A program made the position numbers and the translations under genes. A DNA stretch of 64,000 nt. Source: Melghirimyces thermohalophilus. GTDB taxonomy: Bacteria; Bacillota; Bacilli; Thermoactinomycetales; DSM-45169. Under the pieces are notes generated by a model. It worked only from the letters and a program-made list of their open reading frames with translations. It was not told the origin of the DNA and made no database searches. Every line of letters starts with the position of its first letter. Positions within the stretch are counted from its first letter, which is position 1. This document shows, in pieces, positions 8,846 through 18,605 of this stretch. The stretch spans positions 1-64,000 of the forward strand of contig NZ_FMZA01000003.1 in NCBI RefSeq assembly GCF_900102685.1, given 5' to 3'.

Positions 8846-10012
8846 ATGCATCTGCGGTTGACTGAGGAACAGAAGATGATCCGGCAAACGGTCCGCAAGT
8901 TTGTCCAGAAAGAACTGATGCCGCTGGAGCCGGACGTGCTCCGGAACGAGCGGGAAGGGCGGCCGGGGATTACCACGGAAAAAATGAAGGAATTGCAGCA
9001 AAAGGCGGCGGATTTGGGCTTTTGGGGAATCAACACGCCTCAGGAGTACGGCGGCGCTGATCTGGGTCAGGTGATGCTGGCGGTTTTAACCATCGAAATT
9101 TCCAAAACCTTCGTTCCCTTTCAATTCCCCGGATATGCCGACAACATTCTCTACTACGGCAATGAGGAACAGAAGCAGCGCTATTTAATCCCGACTCTCA
9201 AAGGGGAACGGAAATCCTGCTTCGCCCTGACGGAACCCGGCGCCGGGTCCGACACGCGCCGAATCAAGATGTCCGCCAAGAAAGAGGGGAAGGAATGGGT
9301 TTTAAACGGGGAAAAAATCTTCATCACCAACGGGAACGAGGCGGATTTCACGATGGTGTTTGCCGTGACCGATCCCGACAAACAGGGACACGGAGGCGTC
9401 ACCTGCTTCCTCGTCGACCGGGAGATGGGCTGGCGGTCGGAATATATCCACACCATGGGCGAATGGGGTCCCGCCTCGCTCATCTTTGACAACGTCCGGG
9501 TGCCGGAGGAGAACATCCTGGGGGAATTACACGACGGGTACCGCCTCGGGTTGGAATGGATCGGTTTTCACCGGTGGATGGTGGGCGCCCGGGCTGTTGG
9601 TAGTGCGGAACGGCTGCTACAGATGGCGATCGATTATGCCAAACAGCGGGTCACCTTCGGCAAACCCCTGGCGGAACGGCAGGGGATCCAGTGGCAAATC
9701 GCCGACTCGGCAGTGGAAATGGAAGCGGCGAAGTGGCTGGTATTCAACGCCGCTTGGACCCTGGACCAAGGGGAGGACAACCGGCACCTAGCCTCCATGG
9801 CCAAGCTGTTCGGGGCTAATATGGGGAACCGGGTCATCGACCGTGTGCTGCAGATCCACGGGGGGATGGGTTACACCAAAGAGCTGCCTATTGAACGTTG
9901 GTATCGGGAGGCCCGCTTGTGGCGGATTTATGACGGAACCGATGAAATTCAGCGGATGATTATCGCCCGTAACTTGCTAAAAGGTCACGTGAAGATCGGT
10001 GATTTTCTCTGA
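8846..10012 (+). CDS. Acyl-CoA dehydrogenase, YDGT variant
   Basis: A 388-residue flavoprotein of the ACAD family. The N-terminal helical domain begins MHLRLTEEQKMIRQTVRKF. The FAD/substrate segment is CFALTEPGAGSDTRRIKM, and the C-terminal FAD contact is QIHGGMGYTKELPIERWYREA. It removes alpha/beta hydrogens from an acyl-CoA and passes electrons to ETF. The loop that normally reads YEGTxEIQR, with the catalytic Glu, reads IYDGTDEIQR here, putting Asp in that place as seen in some CaiA/ACAD10-like members. A ribosome site AAAGGAGATGGGG precedes the start. It is the last gene of the first cluster. Confidence 0.88.
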   Translation: MHLRLTEEQKMIRQTVRKFVQKELMPLEPDVLRNEREGRPGITTEKMKELQQKAADLGFWGINTPQEYGGADLGQVMLAVLTIEISKTFVPFQFPGYADNILYYGNEEQKQRYLIPTLKGERKSCFALTEPGAGSDTRRIKMSAKKEGKEWVLNGEKIFITNGNEADFTMVFAVTDPDKQGHGGVTCFLVDREMGWRSEYIHTMGEWGPASLIFDNVRVPEENILGELHDGYRLGLEWIGFHRWMVGARAVGSAERLLQMAIDYAKQRVTFGKPLAERQGIQWQIADSAVEMEAAKWLVFNAAWTLDQGEDNRHLASMAKLFGANMGNRVIDRVLQIHGGMGYTKELPIERWYREARLWRIYDGTDEIQRMIIARNLLKGHVKIGDFL

Positions 10013-10087
10013 GTCAAATAGGACTTACTATCATGCAAAAGAGAATGGGCTGATTAGACTTGCCCCCCAGTTTCATCCCTTGTCGTA

Positions 10088-10105
10088 TGGGCACAAATCT
10101 TGCAT
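10088..10105 (+). promoter_or_regulatory. Sigma-54 (-24/-12) promoter upstream of the amidase operon
   Basis: TGGGCAC at 10088-10094 and TTGCAT at 10100-10105 have the invariant GG and GC and the exact 5-base spacing of the sigma-54 consensus (TGGCAC-N5-TTGC). It lies about 30 bases before the amidase start. A sigma-54 activator is encoded at 16665-18389, and a second, better copy of the promoter lies at 18490-18507. Confidence 0.75.
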
Positions 10106-10133
10106 ATCCATTGGATGGGGATAGGAAGGGAGA

Positions 10134-11558
10134 TTGATAGCTGTGAGAGAGGAAGATCTGTTATGGATCAGTGCCAATGATTTGGCCCAGCAGATTCGTC
10201 ACAAAGAGATTTCCCCGGTTGAAGTGGTGCGGATCTATCTGGACCAAATCCAACGCCTCAATCCGGAGCTGAACGCCTACTGCACGGTAGCGGAGGAGCA
10301 AGCGATCGCAGCAGCCCGGGAAGCGGAAGAATGCTTGATGTCGGAAGAGGATCCGCCGCCTTTATTAGGGGTTCCCATCGCGATCAAGGACTTGACCCCA
10401 TCAAAGGGGATCCGGACCACCTACGGCTCCCATATCTACGCTGACCATGTTCCGGATTGGGATTCTGTCTTCTGTACCCGAGTGAAACAGGCGGGAGCGA
10501 TCATCCTGGGTAAAACCAATACACCTGAATTCGGACATACGGGGATTACGGATAACCTGCTCTTCGGCAAAACCAACAACCCCCATGACCCAAGCCGCAC
10601 CGCAGGGGGATCGAGTGGCGGATCCGCCGCTGCTGTCTCCGCCGGGATGGCGCCCATGGCTGAAGGGAGCGACGGGGGCGGATCGATCCGGATTCCGGCC
10701 AGCTTTTGCGGGGTGTACGGGTTGAAGCCCACCTTCGGCCGCATCCCCTTCGATACCGGTCCCACTCGTTTTTCCACGACGACCCCTTTCTTGCACCGGG
10801 GCAGTCTGACCCGAACCGTAGACGATGCTGTACTGCTATTGAATGTGGTGCAGGGGACGCATCGGGATGATCCCTTCTCTGTGCCGGCTAGCCGTATAAG
10901 GCTGCCGCTGCAGGAGCCAGATCTAACGGGACTCAAAATCGCCTACAGCCCCAATCTGGATTATTTTGAAATCGATCCGGAAGTGAAGACAGCCGTGGAG
11001 AAAGGGCTCCGGGTCTACGAAAGGATGGGGTGTCAGGTGGACGAGGTGACCCTTGGCCTGGAAGAGGAAAGGGTGACCGGGTCCTTTACCAAGATGTGGT
11101 CTGTCCAATTTGCCGCCCACTATGGTCACTTCCTGGATGGGTGGCGGGAGCGGATGTCCAAAAGCATGGTTTCTACCATCGAATACGGTAACCAGTTCTC
11201 CGCTGTGGAGTACAAGCATTGGGAGAGGGACCGGGATGATGCGTACAGAAAGGTGGAGGCGCTGTGGGAGACTTATGACCTTTTGGTCACCCCCACCGTG
11301 GCGGTTCCCGCGTTTCCCCACGGCCCGGGGCCAGAGGCGATCAATGGTCAGCCGGTCAACCGGTACAGCGGGTGGATGCTAACCTCCTTATTCAACATGA
11401 CCGGACATCCCGCTGCTTCTGTGAACTGCGGGGAATCGTCAGAGGGGTTGCCGATCGGCATGCAGATCATCGGTCCCCGTTTCGCAGAAGAGCTGATCCT
11501 GCAGGTCTCCAAGGTGATGGAACAAACCAAAGGTCAGGTAAAAACATGGATGGGATAA
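10134..11558 (+). CDS. Amidase (amidase-signature family)
   Basis: A 474-residue amidase-signature hydrolase. The Ser-cisSer-Lys triad is readable: Lys85 in VPIAIKD, the cis-Ser near residue 160 in TAGGSSGGSAAA, and the nucleophile Ser184 in SDGGGSIRIPAS. The family splits carboxylic amides into acid and ammonia. Here it could release an acid that the nearby acyl-CoA ligase then activates (inference). The start is TTG 10134 or GTG 10143, because GGAAGGGAG lies just upstream. It is the first gene behind a sigma-54 promoter. GatA-type function is less likely because no GatB/GatC neighbours exist. Confidence 0.85.
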   Translation: MIAVREEDLLWISANDLAQQIRHKEISPVEVVRIYLDQIQRLNPELNAYCTVAEEQAIAAAREAEECLMSEEDPPPLLGVPIAIKDLTPSKGIRTTYGSHIYADHVPDWDSVFCTRVKQAGAIILGKTNTPEFGHTGITDNLLFGKTNNPHDPSRTAGGSSGGSAAAVSAGMAPMAEGSDGGGSIRIPASFCGVYGLKPTFGRIPFDTGPTRFSTTTPFLHRGSLTRTVDDAVLLLNVVQGTHRDDPFSVPASRIRLPLQEPDLTGLKIAYSPNLDYFEIDPEVKTAVEKGLRVYERMGCQVDEVTLGLEEERVTGSFTKMWSVQFAAHYGHFLDGWRERMSKSMVSTIEYGNQFSAVEYKHWERDRDDAYRKVEALWETYDLLVTPTVAVPAFPHGPGPEAINGQPVNRYSGWMLTSLFNMTGHPAASVNCGESSEGLPIGMQIIGPRFAEELILQVSKVMEQTKGQVKTWMG

Positions 11559-12348
<790 letters not shown>

Positions 12349-12478
12349 CAGTGGGAGGAAGGTCGGTAAAAAGAGAAAAAACGAAAAAGAGAGAAGCGTG
12401 AACCGAAAGCATGGGGCCACGCGACACAGGGTGTGTCTCAAGGGTGTGCGGATACACAAACTTCAAAAGAGCGGGGGG

Positions 12479-14158
12479 ATGTCGATGTTAACCCGTCATT
12501 TCCAACATTGGCCCAATCGGTTGCCTCATTCGTTGATCGTTCCTGAAACGGGCATCGTTCATAATTTAGAAGTTTCCGCCAACCGGTATCCGGATAAGAC
12601 GGCGATCACCTACTATGGGGCGGAGCTCTCTTATCGGGAGCTTTTGGAACAGGTAGATCACCTGGCCGGCTTCTTACAAAAGGAACTGGGGGTCGCCTCC
12701 GGTGATCGGGTGCTCTTGTTTATGCAAAACGCCCCGCAATTTGTGATCGCTTATTATGCCATTGCCCGGGTCAACGCCATTGTGGTACCGATTAACCCGA
12801 TGCATGTGACCCGCGAACTCTCTTTCTATATCGAGGATAATGAACCGAAAGCGGCCATCGTCGGTCAGGAGCTGTATGAACGGGTGGCTCCCTTTAACGG
12901 TCAGAGTTCCTTGGAACATGTGGTTGTGGCCGCCTACAATGACTACGCTGATCCGGCCTCAGACCTGCCCCTGCCGGACGTAGTGAAACAGAGCCGCCAA
13001 GCGATCGGCGATGACTATGTGACGGAGTGGCGCGACGCTTTGGCTTACAAAATCAAGCCCGACCCGGTTCCCTTCAGCCTCGATGATCCGGTGGTTTTGC
13101 CCTACACCTCCGGTACCACCGGCAAACCGAAGGGATGCGTTCACACTTCCAAAACGGTTCAGGCCAACACCGTAGGGGCGGTTCACTGGGGGAATGCGTC
13201 AGCCAGTGGCGTTGTCCTGTCCACTTTACCCTTTTTCCACGTAACAGGGATGATCCACGGGATGCACGTTCCGATATACTCCGGCGGCAACATGGTGTTG
13301 ATGACCCGCTGGGAACGGGAGACAGCTGCCCGGCTGATCGAAAGGTACCGTTGTACCCACTGGACCAATATCAGTACCATGCTCGTCGACTTTCTGTCGA
13401 TGCCGGACATCACGGAGTGGGATCTCGAGTCCCTTACTTACATCGGTGGAGGTGGGGCTCCGCTGCCCCGGGCGGTGGGAGAAAAGCTGTTTGAACTGAC
13501 GGGATTGCGCTATGCCGAAGGGTACGGTTTGTCGGAGACCATCGCCCAGACCCACTTCAACCCGCCGGACCGGTCAAAATTGCAATGTTTAGGGATTCCC
13601 TCTTTTGATGTGGATGCACGGATCATTGACATGGATACGCTGGAGGAATTGGGAGAAGGGGAGACGGGAGAAATCGTCGTCAACGGACCCCAAGTCTTTA
13701 AGGGATATTGGAGACGTCCCGAAGAGACGGAAAAGTCTTTTTTGACCATCGACGGGAAGCCCTTTTTCCGGACTGGAGATATCGGCCGTTATGATGAAGA
13801 GGGGTACTTTTTTATCGTCGATCGCGCCAAGCGGATGATCAATGCCTCCGGGTACAAGGTGTGGCCAACGGAGGTGGAATCCACCCTGTACAAGCATCCC
13901 AAAGTGCAGTCCGCCTGTGTGGTCGGGGTTCCGGACTCCAGGCGCGGGGAGACGGTCAAAGCCTTTATCGTGCCTACGGACCAGGCCCGCGACGATGTGA
14001 CCGCGGAGGAGATCATCCAGTGGGCCAAGGAGCAGATGGCCGCCTATAAATACCCTCGTCTGGTGGAATTTGTCGATTCCCTGCCCATGACCGCCAGCGG
14101 CAAGATTTTGTGGCGAGTCTTGCAGGAGAAAGAGTGGGAAAAGGCGAAACAGAAATAA
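12479..14158 (+). CDS. Acyl-CoA synthetase (AMP-forming ligase)
   Basis: A 559-residue ANL-superfamily enzyme that activates a carboxylic acid to acyl-AMP and then acyl-CoA. It has the P-loop YTSGTTGKPKG at about residue 208, the motif GYGLSET, the hinge TGDIGRYDEEGYFFIVDRAK, and the catalytic Lys region ASGKILWR near the end. The length and the motifs suit medium/long-chain or aromatic acids, but the specificity is not readable. ATG 12479 lies directly behind a G-rich ribosome site (GCGGGGGG). It follows an amidase and an SDR and precedes fadH, so it probably feeds beta-oxidation. Confidence 0.87.
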   Translation: MSMLTRHFQHWPNRLPHSLIVPETGIVHNLEVSANRYPDKTAITYYGAELSYRELLEQVDHLAGFLQKELGVASGDRVLLFMQNAPQFVIAYYAIARVNAIVVPINPMHVTRELSFYIEDNEPKAAIVGQELYERVAPFNGQSSLEHVVVAAYNDYADPASDLPLPDVVKQSRQAIGDDYVTEWRDALAYKIKPDPVPFSLDDPVVLPYTSGTTGKPKGCVHTSKTVQANTVGAVHWGNASASGVVLSTLPFFHVTGMIHGMHVPIYSGGNMVLMTRWERETAARLIERYRCTHWTNISTMLVDFLSMPDITEWDLESLTYIGGGGAPLPRAVGEKLFELTGLRYAEGYGLSETIAQTHFNPPDRSKLQCLGIPSFDVDARIIDMDTLEELGEGETGEIVVNGPQVFKGYWRRPEETEKSFLTIDGKPFFRTGDIGRYDEEGYFFIVDRAKRMINASGYKVWPTEVESTLYKHPKVQSACVVGVPDSRRGETVKAFIVPTDQARDDVTAEEIIQWAKEQMAAYKYPRLVEFVDSLPMTASGKILWRVLQEKEWEKAKQK

Positions 14159-14264
14159 GACCATTTGAACAAAGATGGTAATCGGTGGTCGGAGACCCAT
14201 CGCGAAGGGCAGGCGATTGGGTTTCCGGCCCGGTTTTTTATCCTTTTTTCAGGAGGTCGACCCC

Positions 14265-15035
14265 ATGAAGGATCAGACGGTAATGGTGACCGGCGGAAGC
14301 AGCGGGATGGGCAAGGCGATGGCCAAGAAATTTGTCGCGGAAGGGGCCCGGGTCGTGATCACCGGCCGATCGTCGGAACGTTTGCAAGCGGCAAAAGCAG
14401 AGATCGCAGGGGACGAGGGCCAAGTTTTGTGTGTCGAGATGGATGTCCGCGATCCGGAACAAGTTCAGTACACAGTGGATGAGGCGAACCGGGTGTTCGG
14501 CGGTATCGATTGTCTCGTCAACAACGCCGCCGGCAATTTTATCTGTCCCGCAGAAGACCTCTCCATCAACGGCTGGAATGCTGTCGTCAATATCGTTTTG
14601 AATGGAACCTGGTACTGTACCCAAGCGGTCGGAAAAGAATGGATCAAAAAAGGCCAGAAAGGGAGCATGATCAACATGTTGGCCACTTATGCCTGGGGAG
14701 CGGGCCCGGGCGTGATCCACTCCGCCAGTGCGAAGGCTGGAGTGCTGGCGATGACTCGAACACTGGCGGTGGAGTGGGGCCAAAAATACGGCATCCGGGT
14801 CAACGCCATTGCACCGGGACCGGTGGCCGGTACCGGCGGGCAGGAGCAGCTGTTTCAATCGGAGGAAGCCCACCGACGCACGGCGGACAGCGTTCCCCTG
14901 GGCCGCTTAGGGGAGCCGGAGGAAATCGCGGAACTGGCGGCTTTTTTGCTCTCCCCGGCTTCTGCCTACATCAACGGGGAGTGTCTCACCATCGATGGCG
15001 GGCAATGGCTCAGCGGCCGCAAGTCGTTTATGTAG
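14265..15035 (+). CDS. fadH: 2,4-dienoyl-CoA reductase FadH (SDR type)
   Basis: A 256-residue SDR that reduces 2,4-dienoyl-CoA with NADPH so that polyunsaturated chains can continue through beta-oxidation. It opens MKDQTVMVTGGSSGMGKAMAKKF, and has NNAAGNFICPAE and AIAPGPVAGTGG as in the Bacillus FadH. The classical YxxxK is replaced by a HSASAKAG segment, in keeping with dienoyl-CoA reductases, which lack the tyrosine. ATG 14265 follows TCAGGAGG. It is the last gene of the sigma-54 amidase/ligase run. Confidence 0.88.
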   Translation: MKDQTVMVTGGSSGMGKAMAKKFVAEGARVVITGRSSERLQAAKAEIAGDEGQVLCVEMDVRDPEQVQYTVDEANRVFGGIDCLVNNAAGNFICPAEDLSINGWNAVVNIVLNGTWYCTQAVGKEWIKKGQKGSMINMLATYAWGAGPGVIHSASAKAGVLAMTRTLAVEWGQKYGIRVNAIAPGPVAGTGGQEQLFQSEEAHRRTADSVPLGRLGEPEEIAELAAFLLSPASAYINGECLTIDGGQWLSGRKSFM

Positions 15036-15059
15036 TTCCTTCGTTAAAAACGTTGTGAA

Positions 15060-15232
15060 AAACGAGCGGGGGGGCCTTTACCCGAAGCCGCTCCGACTGC
15101 TGTCCTGCAGAGAAGGTTGGACTTTTTCTCCGAATCATCCATGCTTCGGGCAGGGGCAAAGCTGAATTCGAAGATGTAAATTGCCCTTGCATGCTGATTC
15201 TCCGCTGGGTAGGACAGCATCCTTTTTTCAGG
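15060..15232 (+). ncRNA. Candidate structured RNA between fadH and the MBL pseudogene
   Basis: Several nested helices are visible. GAGCGG (15064-15069) pairs with CCGCTC (15088-15093). TGCTGTCCT (15098-15106) pairs perfectly with AGGACAGCA (15211-15219). GAGAA (15110-15114) pairs with TTCTC (15198-15202). GCAGGGGCAA (15150-15159) pairs over all ten bases, with one G-U, with TTGCCCTTGC (15181-15190) around a 21-nt loop. The outer helix is followed within a few bases by a T run (15223-15228), as in a terminated small RNA or an attenuator. No known family (T-box, 6S, SRP, common riboswitches) was recognised. Confidence 0.45.
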
Positions 15233-15396
15233 GCGTCAGCCCATCTGTTCGTGGTGCCCTGGGGTGCAAAGTCGCTTTTTCGGGTAAACGCTTCCTCTCT
15301 TGTATCGACCCTGCCTTAAATCATAATGCTTTTAGTCATGATTGAAAAACTGAAGCAATCAGAATCTCCGTTACGATTCATCTTTGAAGCATAAAG

Positions 15397-15414
15397 TGAA
15401 TGACCTTTCATTCA
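15397..15414. promoter_or_regulatory. FadR-type operator
   Basis: TGAATGACCTTTCATTCA is a perfect 7+4+7 inverted repeat and matches the half-sites of the Bacillus subtilis FadR (YsiA) consensus TGAATGA-N4-TCATTCA, which is released by long-chain acyl-CoA. It lies about 20-40 bases before the broken MBL-fold gene. The TetR-family FadR itself is not clearly encoded in this window, so the site implies a regulator elsewhere. Confidence 0.8.
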
Positions 15415-15432
15415 TTTTGATTTAGACGGGAG

Positions 15433-16397
15433 GTGATCCGGATAGCATATGACACTCTAAGGACACCCGAGCTTTATACGTTTACCTTTCCCACCCCGTT
15501 TCCCATCATCGGTCAATGTCTATCTCGTAGAGGGAGATGCTTTAACCCTGATCGATGTCGGGCCGAAGACGGATGAGGTATAGGTGTCTCTGAAACAGCA
15601 GCTGAAGGAATCGGGATTCCTTCTGTCGGATATCGATCAGGTGGTGTTGACCCCTCATCATGTGGACCATACTGGCCTGTTGGACTGCCTCGCCCAGGGA
15701 AGCCCCCTTGCGGTGTTGGGGGATCGACGGAATACCTTGGATCAGTCGGGATCCCCTTTTTCGGAAGGAGAGCGGCCGTTTTTTCCAACACTTGTATCGC
15801 GCTTTCGATGTAGAGGAACAGCATATCTCCCGTTTGGGACAGATGTTACGCGGGATGGACCCGTACGGATGCCGGATGAAGCTGGATGTGTCGTTGGTGG
15901 AGGGGGATGCGATTCCGGGTATGCCGGAGTGGACCGTGGTAGTGGCAACACCGGGACATGCGCCACATTTCTCTGTATCGGGAACGGGATCACCCCCTGA
16001 TCGGTGGTGACCATGTGCGGGCCCATGTCTCCTCCAACGCGATCGTGGAACCACCCTCCTCAGGTGACAAGGTGCGACCGAAAACCTTGCTCCAGTGTCG
16101 AGAATCCCTGCGAAAGCTGCTTCCCCTTCGCATATCCCGTATCTTCTCCGGTCATGGCTGGGAGGTGACCGGGCCCAACCGGTTGATCAAGCATCGGTGG
16201 CAAAAACAGGAGCAACGCGAGGGTGAGATTCGAGATCTTATTTTATCTCAATTGTTGACCGGCGCTTTCCCGGTAAATATGAACCGCAATTATCCCTGGT
16301 GGTATCGGAAGCATTGGGTCATCTCAATTTGTTGGAATCCCAGGGGGATCACCGTGACAGAAACAGACGAGGGGTGCTGCAGTATTGCGCGGTGTGA
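15433..16397 (+). pseudogene. MBL-fold metallo-hydrolase, multiply disrupted
   Basis: Fragments in three frames add up to one metallo-beta-lactamase-fold hydrolase of about 320 residues: SVNVYLVEGDALTLIDVGPK, then VVLTPHHVDHTGLLDCL, then EWTVVVATPGHAPH, GGDHVRAH and RISRIFSGHGWEV. It has a TAG stop at 15581-15583 and shifts near 15500, 15780 (after a T run), 15970 and 16255. The first His of the HxHxDH metal motif reads Pro (PHHVDH). The number and spread of lesions mark it as a decaying gene, not a read error. It lies directly behind a perfect FadR-type operator. Confidence 0.8.
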
Positions 16398-16664
16398 CTC
16401 GGCTAGGCTGGAAGCCTTGTGGAGGAGAAACGGCTGTGTTTTGTGTCGAACCGTTGGGATGTTGTCCTGCTATTATCAAATCCGTATGCAAGGGCGTTAG
16501 GGGCCAGCAGGGTGATTCGAAGCCGACGGTGTATATCATCTCAGCAGAACATCCGTTACATCGGCTTCGGGTCAATGCTACTGCTCTATTTCTAAACCCT
16601 GGAGGCAGGTCGATTTCTTCAGAGAATCAGAAAATCTGAAACTCGTTATGGAGGGGGATGCCTG
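16398..16664. other. Gap before the sigma-54 activator, no gene seen
   Basis: Short frames here do not resemble proteins. The gap follows the end of the MBL pseudogene and carries only the GGAGGGGG ribosome site of the next gene at its end. I see no convincing promoter. Confidence 0.5.
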
Positions 16665-18389
16665 ATGCAGCTGGATTGGCAACATCTCTGGGAAGAATTG
16701 CCCTGTTTGATGGCAGTGGTAGACGCGGACGGAAAGATTGTGAAGGTGACCCGTTCCCTACGGCAGCTGTGGGAAGAGGTGGCCACTGGAAGCCACTTTC
16801 CGCAGACCTGGGAAAAGTTCCAATCCTTTTTTTTGGAACGGACGTCGGGGGAGGTTTGGATTACCCGCAAAGGGGAGGCGTATCGGTTTTATCAGGAACA
16901 GCCAGCCAGCCTTGAGGGGGGCACACTCTACCGGTTGGAGCCCTATGATCAGGGGACGCGGGGCAGTCAGGAGTTGGATGCGATTATTGAAAACTCCTAC
17001 GATTGTATCTATATCACCGATGCCCATGGGATCACTCTTCATACCAACTCGGCGATCGAACGGCTGACCGGCATCCCCAAGGAGTACTATATCGGTAAAG
17101 ATGTGCGGTATTTGGAACGGAGGGGAATTCTGAAAAAGTCGGTGACGCTGGAAGTATTGAAAACCGGCCAGCCGGTCAGCGTCGTTCAGGCCAATAAACA
17201 GGGAAAGTTAAACGTGATCACCGGCAGCCCCGTCTTTGATGAGGACGGGAAGGTGGTCCGGGTCGTCACCAATATTCGGGATGTGTCGGAACTCAATCGT
17301 CTCAAGGACGAACTGGATGAGACGAGGAAGAAGTCCGACCGCTACCGCCGGGAATTGTCCCAGCTACGAAAGTTGCATCTCAAAGACGAACTCTCTATCA
17401 TCATGAATGATCTGTCCATGAAACAGGCGGTTCATCTGGCCGAACGGGTGGCCCCGACGGATACCACCGTTTTACTACTGGGTGAGTCGGGGGTCGGCAA
17501 AGAGGTGTTTGCCCGCACCATTCACAGGCAGAGTCCCCGCTTTGAGGATGGCTCCTTTATCACCGTCAATTGTGGAGCGATTCCCCCTGACCTGATCGAG
17601 TCCGAACTGTTCGGGTACGAACCCGGCGCCTTTACCGGAGCAAAAAAAGAAGGGAAGCCGGGAATCTTTGAAATCGCAGAAAACGGGACCATCTTTCTGG
17701 ATGAGATCGGGGAGCTGCCGCAACCGATGCAGGTGAAGCTCCTTCGGGTCCTGCAGGAGCGGAGTTTGCGCCGGGTGGGCGGTATCCGATCGGTTCCCTT
17801 CAATGCCCGGATCATCGCCGCCACCAACCGCAACTTGATGGATATGGTGAAGAAGGGGGAGTTCCGGGAGGATCTCTACTATCGGATCAGCGTCGTGCCC
17901 ATCGAAATTCCCCCCCTCCGCCACCGCCGGAATGATATTAAGCCGTTGTTGCTCCATTTTCTCGATCACTTTAACAAGAAGCATCGAACCTCCCGGTATT
18001 TCCTACCGGAAGTGTACGAGAAACTGCGGGATTATGACTGGCCGGGCAATGTGCGGGAACTGGCCAATCTGGTGGAACGGGTGGTGATCACCAGCCCCAC
18101 CGACGCCATCACGACCCAGATGATCCCTGAGACTCACGGATTTTCGAAGACGATGGAGGAAGAAAGGGAGCCTGGTGTCCGGGCGGAGATCAACGGGGAA
18201 CCTTACTTTTTGAGCGGGGAAGGATCGTTTCCCAACCTGCCTGCTTTTTCCGCCCAGGTAGAGCGGGAGGTTCTTGCTCAGGCCTACCGGCGGCATCACA
18301 GTTCCTATCAGGTGGCCAAACGTCTATCCATCAGTCAGTCCAGCGCCATCCGCAAAGCTTACAAATACGGTATCAAAAAAAAATCGTAA
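16665..18389 (+). CDS. Sigma-54-dependent transcriptional activator with PAS domains
   Basis: A 574-residue enhancer-binding protein. A PAS-like segment spans residues 1-75, and a second PAS domain spans about 103-210 (SYDCIYITDAHGITLHTNSA). A coiled linker at about 211-238 follows. The AAA+ domain has Walker A GESGVGKE (273-280), the sigma-54 contact loop GAFTGA (321-326) and Walker B FLDE (344-347). The C-terminal DNA-binding helix-turn-helix (SSYQVAKRLSISQSSAIRKA) is of TyrR-like type. The PAS domains imply sensing of a small molecule. Two sigma-54 promoters flank it, at 10088 and 18490, which makes it the likely activator of both acyl-CoA operons. A strong terminator follows. Confidence 0.92.
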   Translation: MQLDWQHLWEELPCLMAVVDADGKIVKVTRSLRQLWEEVATGSHFPQTWEKFQSFFLERTSGEVWITRKGEAYRFYQEQPASLEGGTLYRLEPYDQGTRGSQELDAIIENSYDCIYITDAHGITLHTNSAIERLTGIPKEYYIGKDVRYLERRGILKKSVTLEVLKTGQPVSVVQANKQGKLNVITGSPVFDEDGKVVRVVTNIRDVSELNRLKDELDETRKKSDRYRRELSQLRKLHLKDELSIIMNDLSMKQAVHLAERVAPTDTTVLLLGESGVGKEVFARTIHRQSPRFEDGSFITVNCGAIPPDLIESELFGYEPGAFTGAKKEGKPGIFEIAENGTIFLDEIGELPQPMQVKLLRVLQERSLRRVGGIRSVPFNARIIAATNRNLMDMVKKGEFREDLYYRISVVPIEIPPLRHRRNDIKPLLLHFLDHFNKKHRTSRYFLPEVYEKLRDYDWPGNVRELANLVERVVITSPTDAITTQMIPETHGFSKTMEEEREPGVRAEINGEPYFLSGEGSFPNLPAFSAQVEREVLAQAYRRHHSSYQVAKRLSISQSSAIRKAYKYGIKKKS

Positions 18390-18393
18390 CGGT

Positions 18394-18435
18394 AAGTCGA
18401 TTCCGGTTGATGAAGCGGAATCGACTTATTTTTTT
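18394..18435 (+). terminator. Intrinsic terminator of the sigma-54 activator gene
   Basis: AAGTCGATTCCG (18394-18405) pairs perfectly with CGGAATCGACTT (18416-18427) and is followed by ATTTTTTT. It isolates the regulator gene from the sigma-54 promoter just downstream. Confidence 0.9.
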
Positions 18436-18489
18436 GACTTAAATCACCTCGGGGTTAATCACGAGAAGCGATCACAAGGTGTGCTATCT

Positions 18490-18507
18490 TTGGCACACCT
18501 TTTGCAT
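18490..18507 (+). promoter_or_regulatory. Sigma-54 (-24/-12) promoter of the hbd operon
   Basis: TTGGCAC at 18490-18496 and TTGCAT at 18502-18507, separated by ACCTT, match the sigma-54 consensus at every conserved position. It lies about 100 bases before the 3-hydroxyacyl-CoA dehydrogenase gene and directly behind the terminator of the sigma-54 activator gene. Transcription of the following operon is therefore expected to depend on that activator. Confidence 0.9.
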
Positions 18508-18538
18508 TATACAGCAGTCGATCACTCAGGAGGTGAGA

Positions 18539-18592
18539 ATGGAGTTCATCCCGGTGGAGTCAAGGAATGGCAAATATCGTGGAACGTTTTGA
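18539..18592 (+). CDS. Possible 17-residue leader peptide
   Basis: ATG at 18539 is preceded by TCAGGAGGTGAGA, the best ribosome site of the area, and encodes MEFIPVESRNGKYRGTF before TGA at 18590. The stop overlaps the start of the ribosome site of the next gene (GAAGGAGAG). It lies between the sigma-54 promoter and the 3-hydroxyacyl-CoA dehydrogenase, so it would be translated first. No homologue is recognised, and it may be just a spacer with a chance start. Confidence 0.35.
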   Translation: MEFIPVESRNGKYRGTF

Positions 18593-18605
18593 AGGAGAGT
18601 GAAAG

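Noticed and set aside
15098-15219. 6S RNA or SRP RNA
   Set aside because: The helices do not give the central 6S bubble layout, and the conserved SRP Alu/S-domain motifs are absent.
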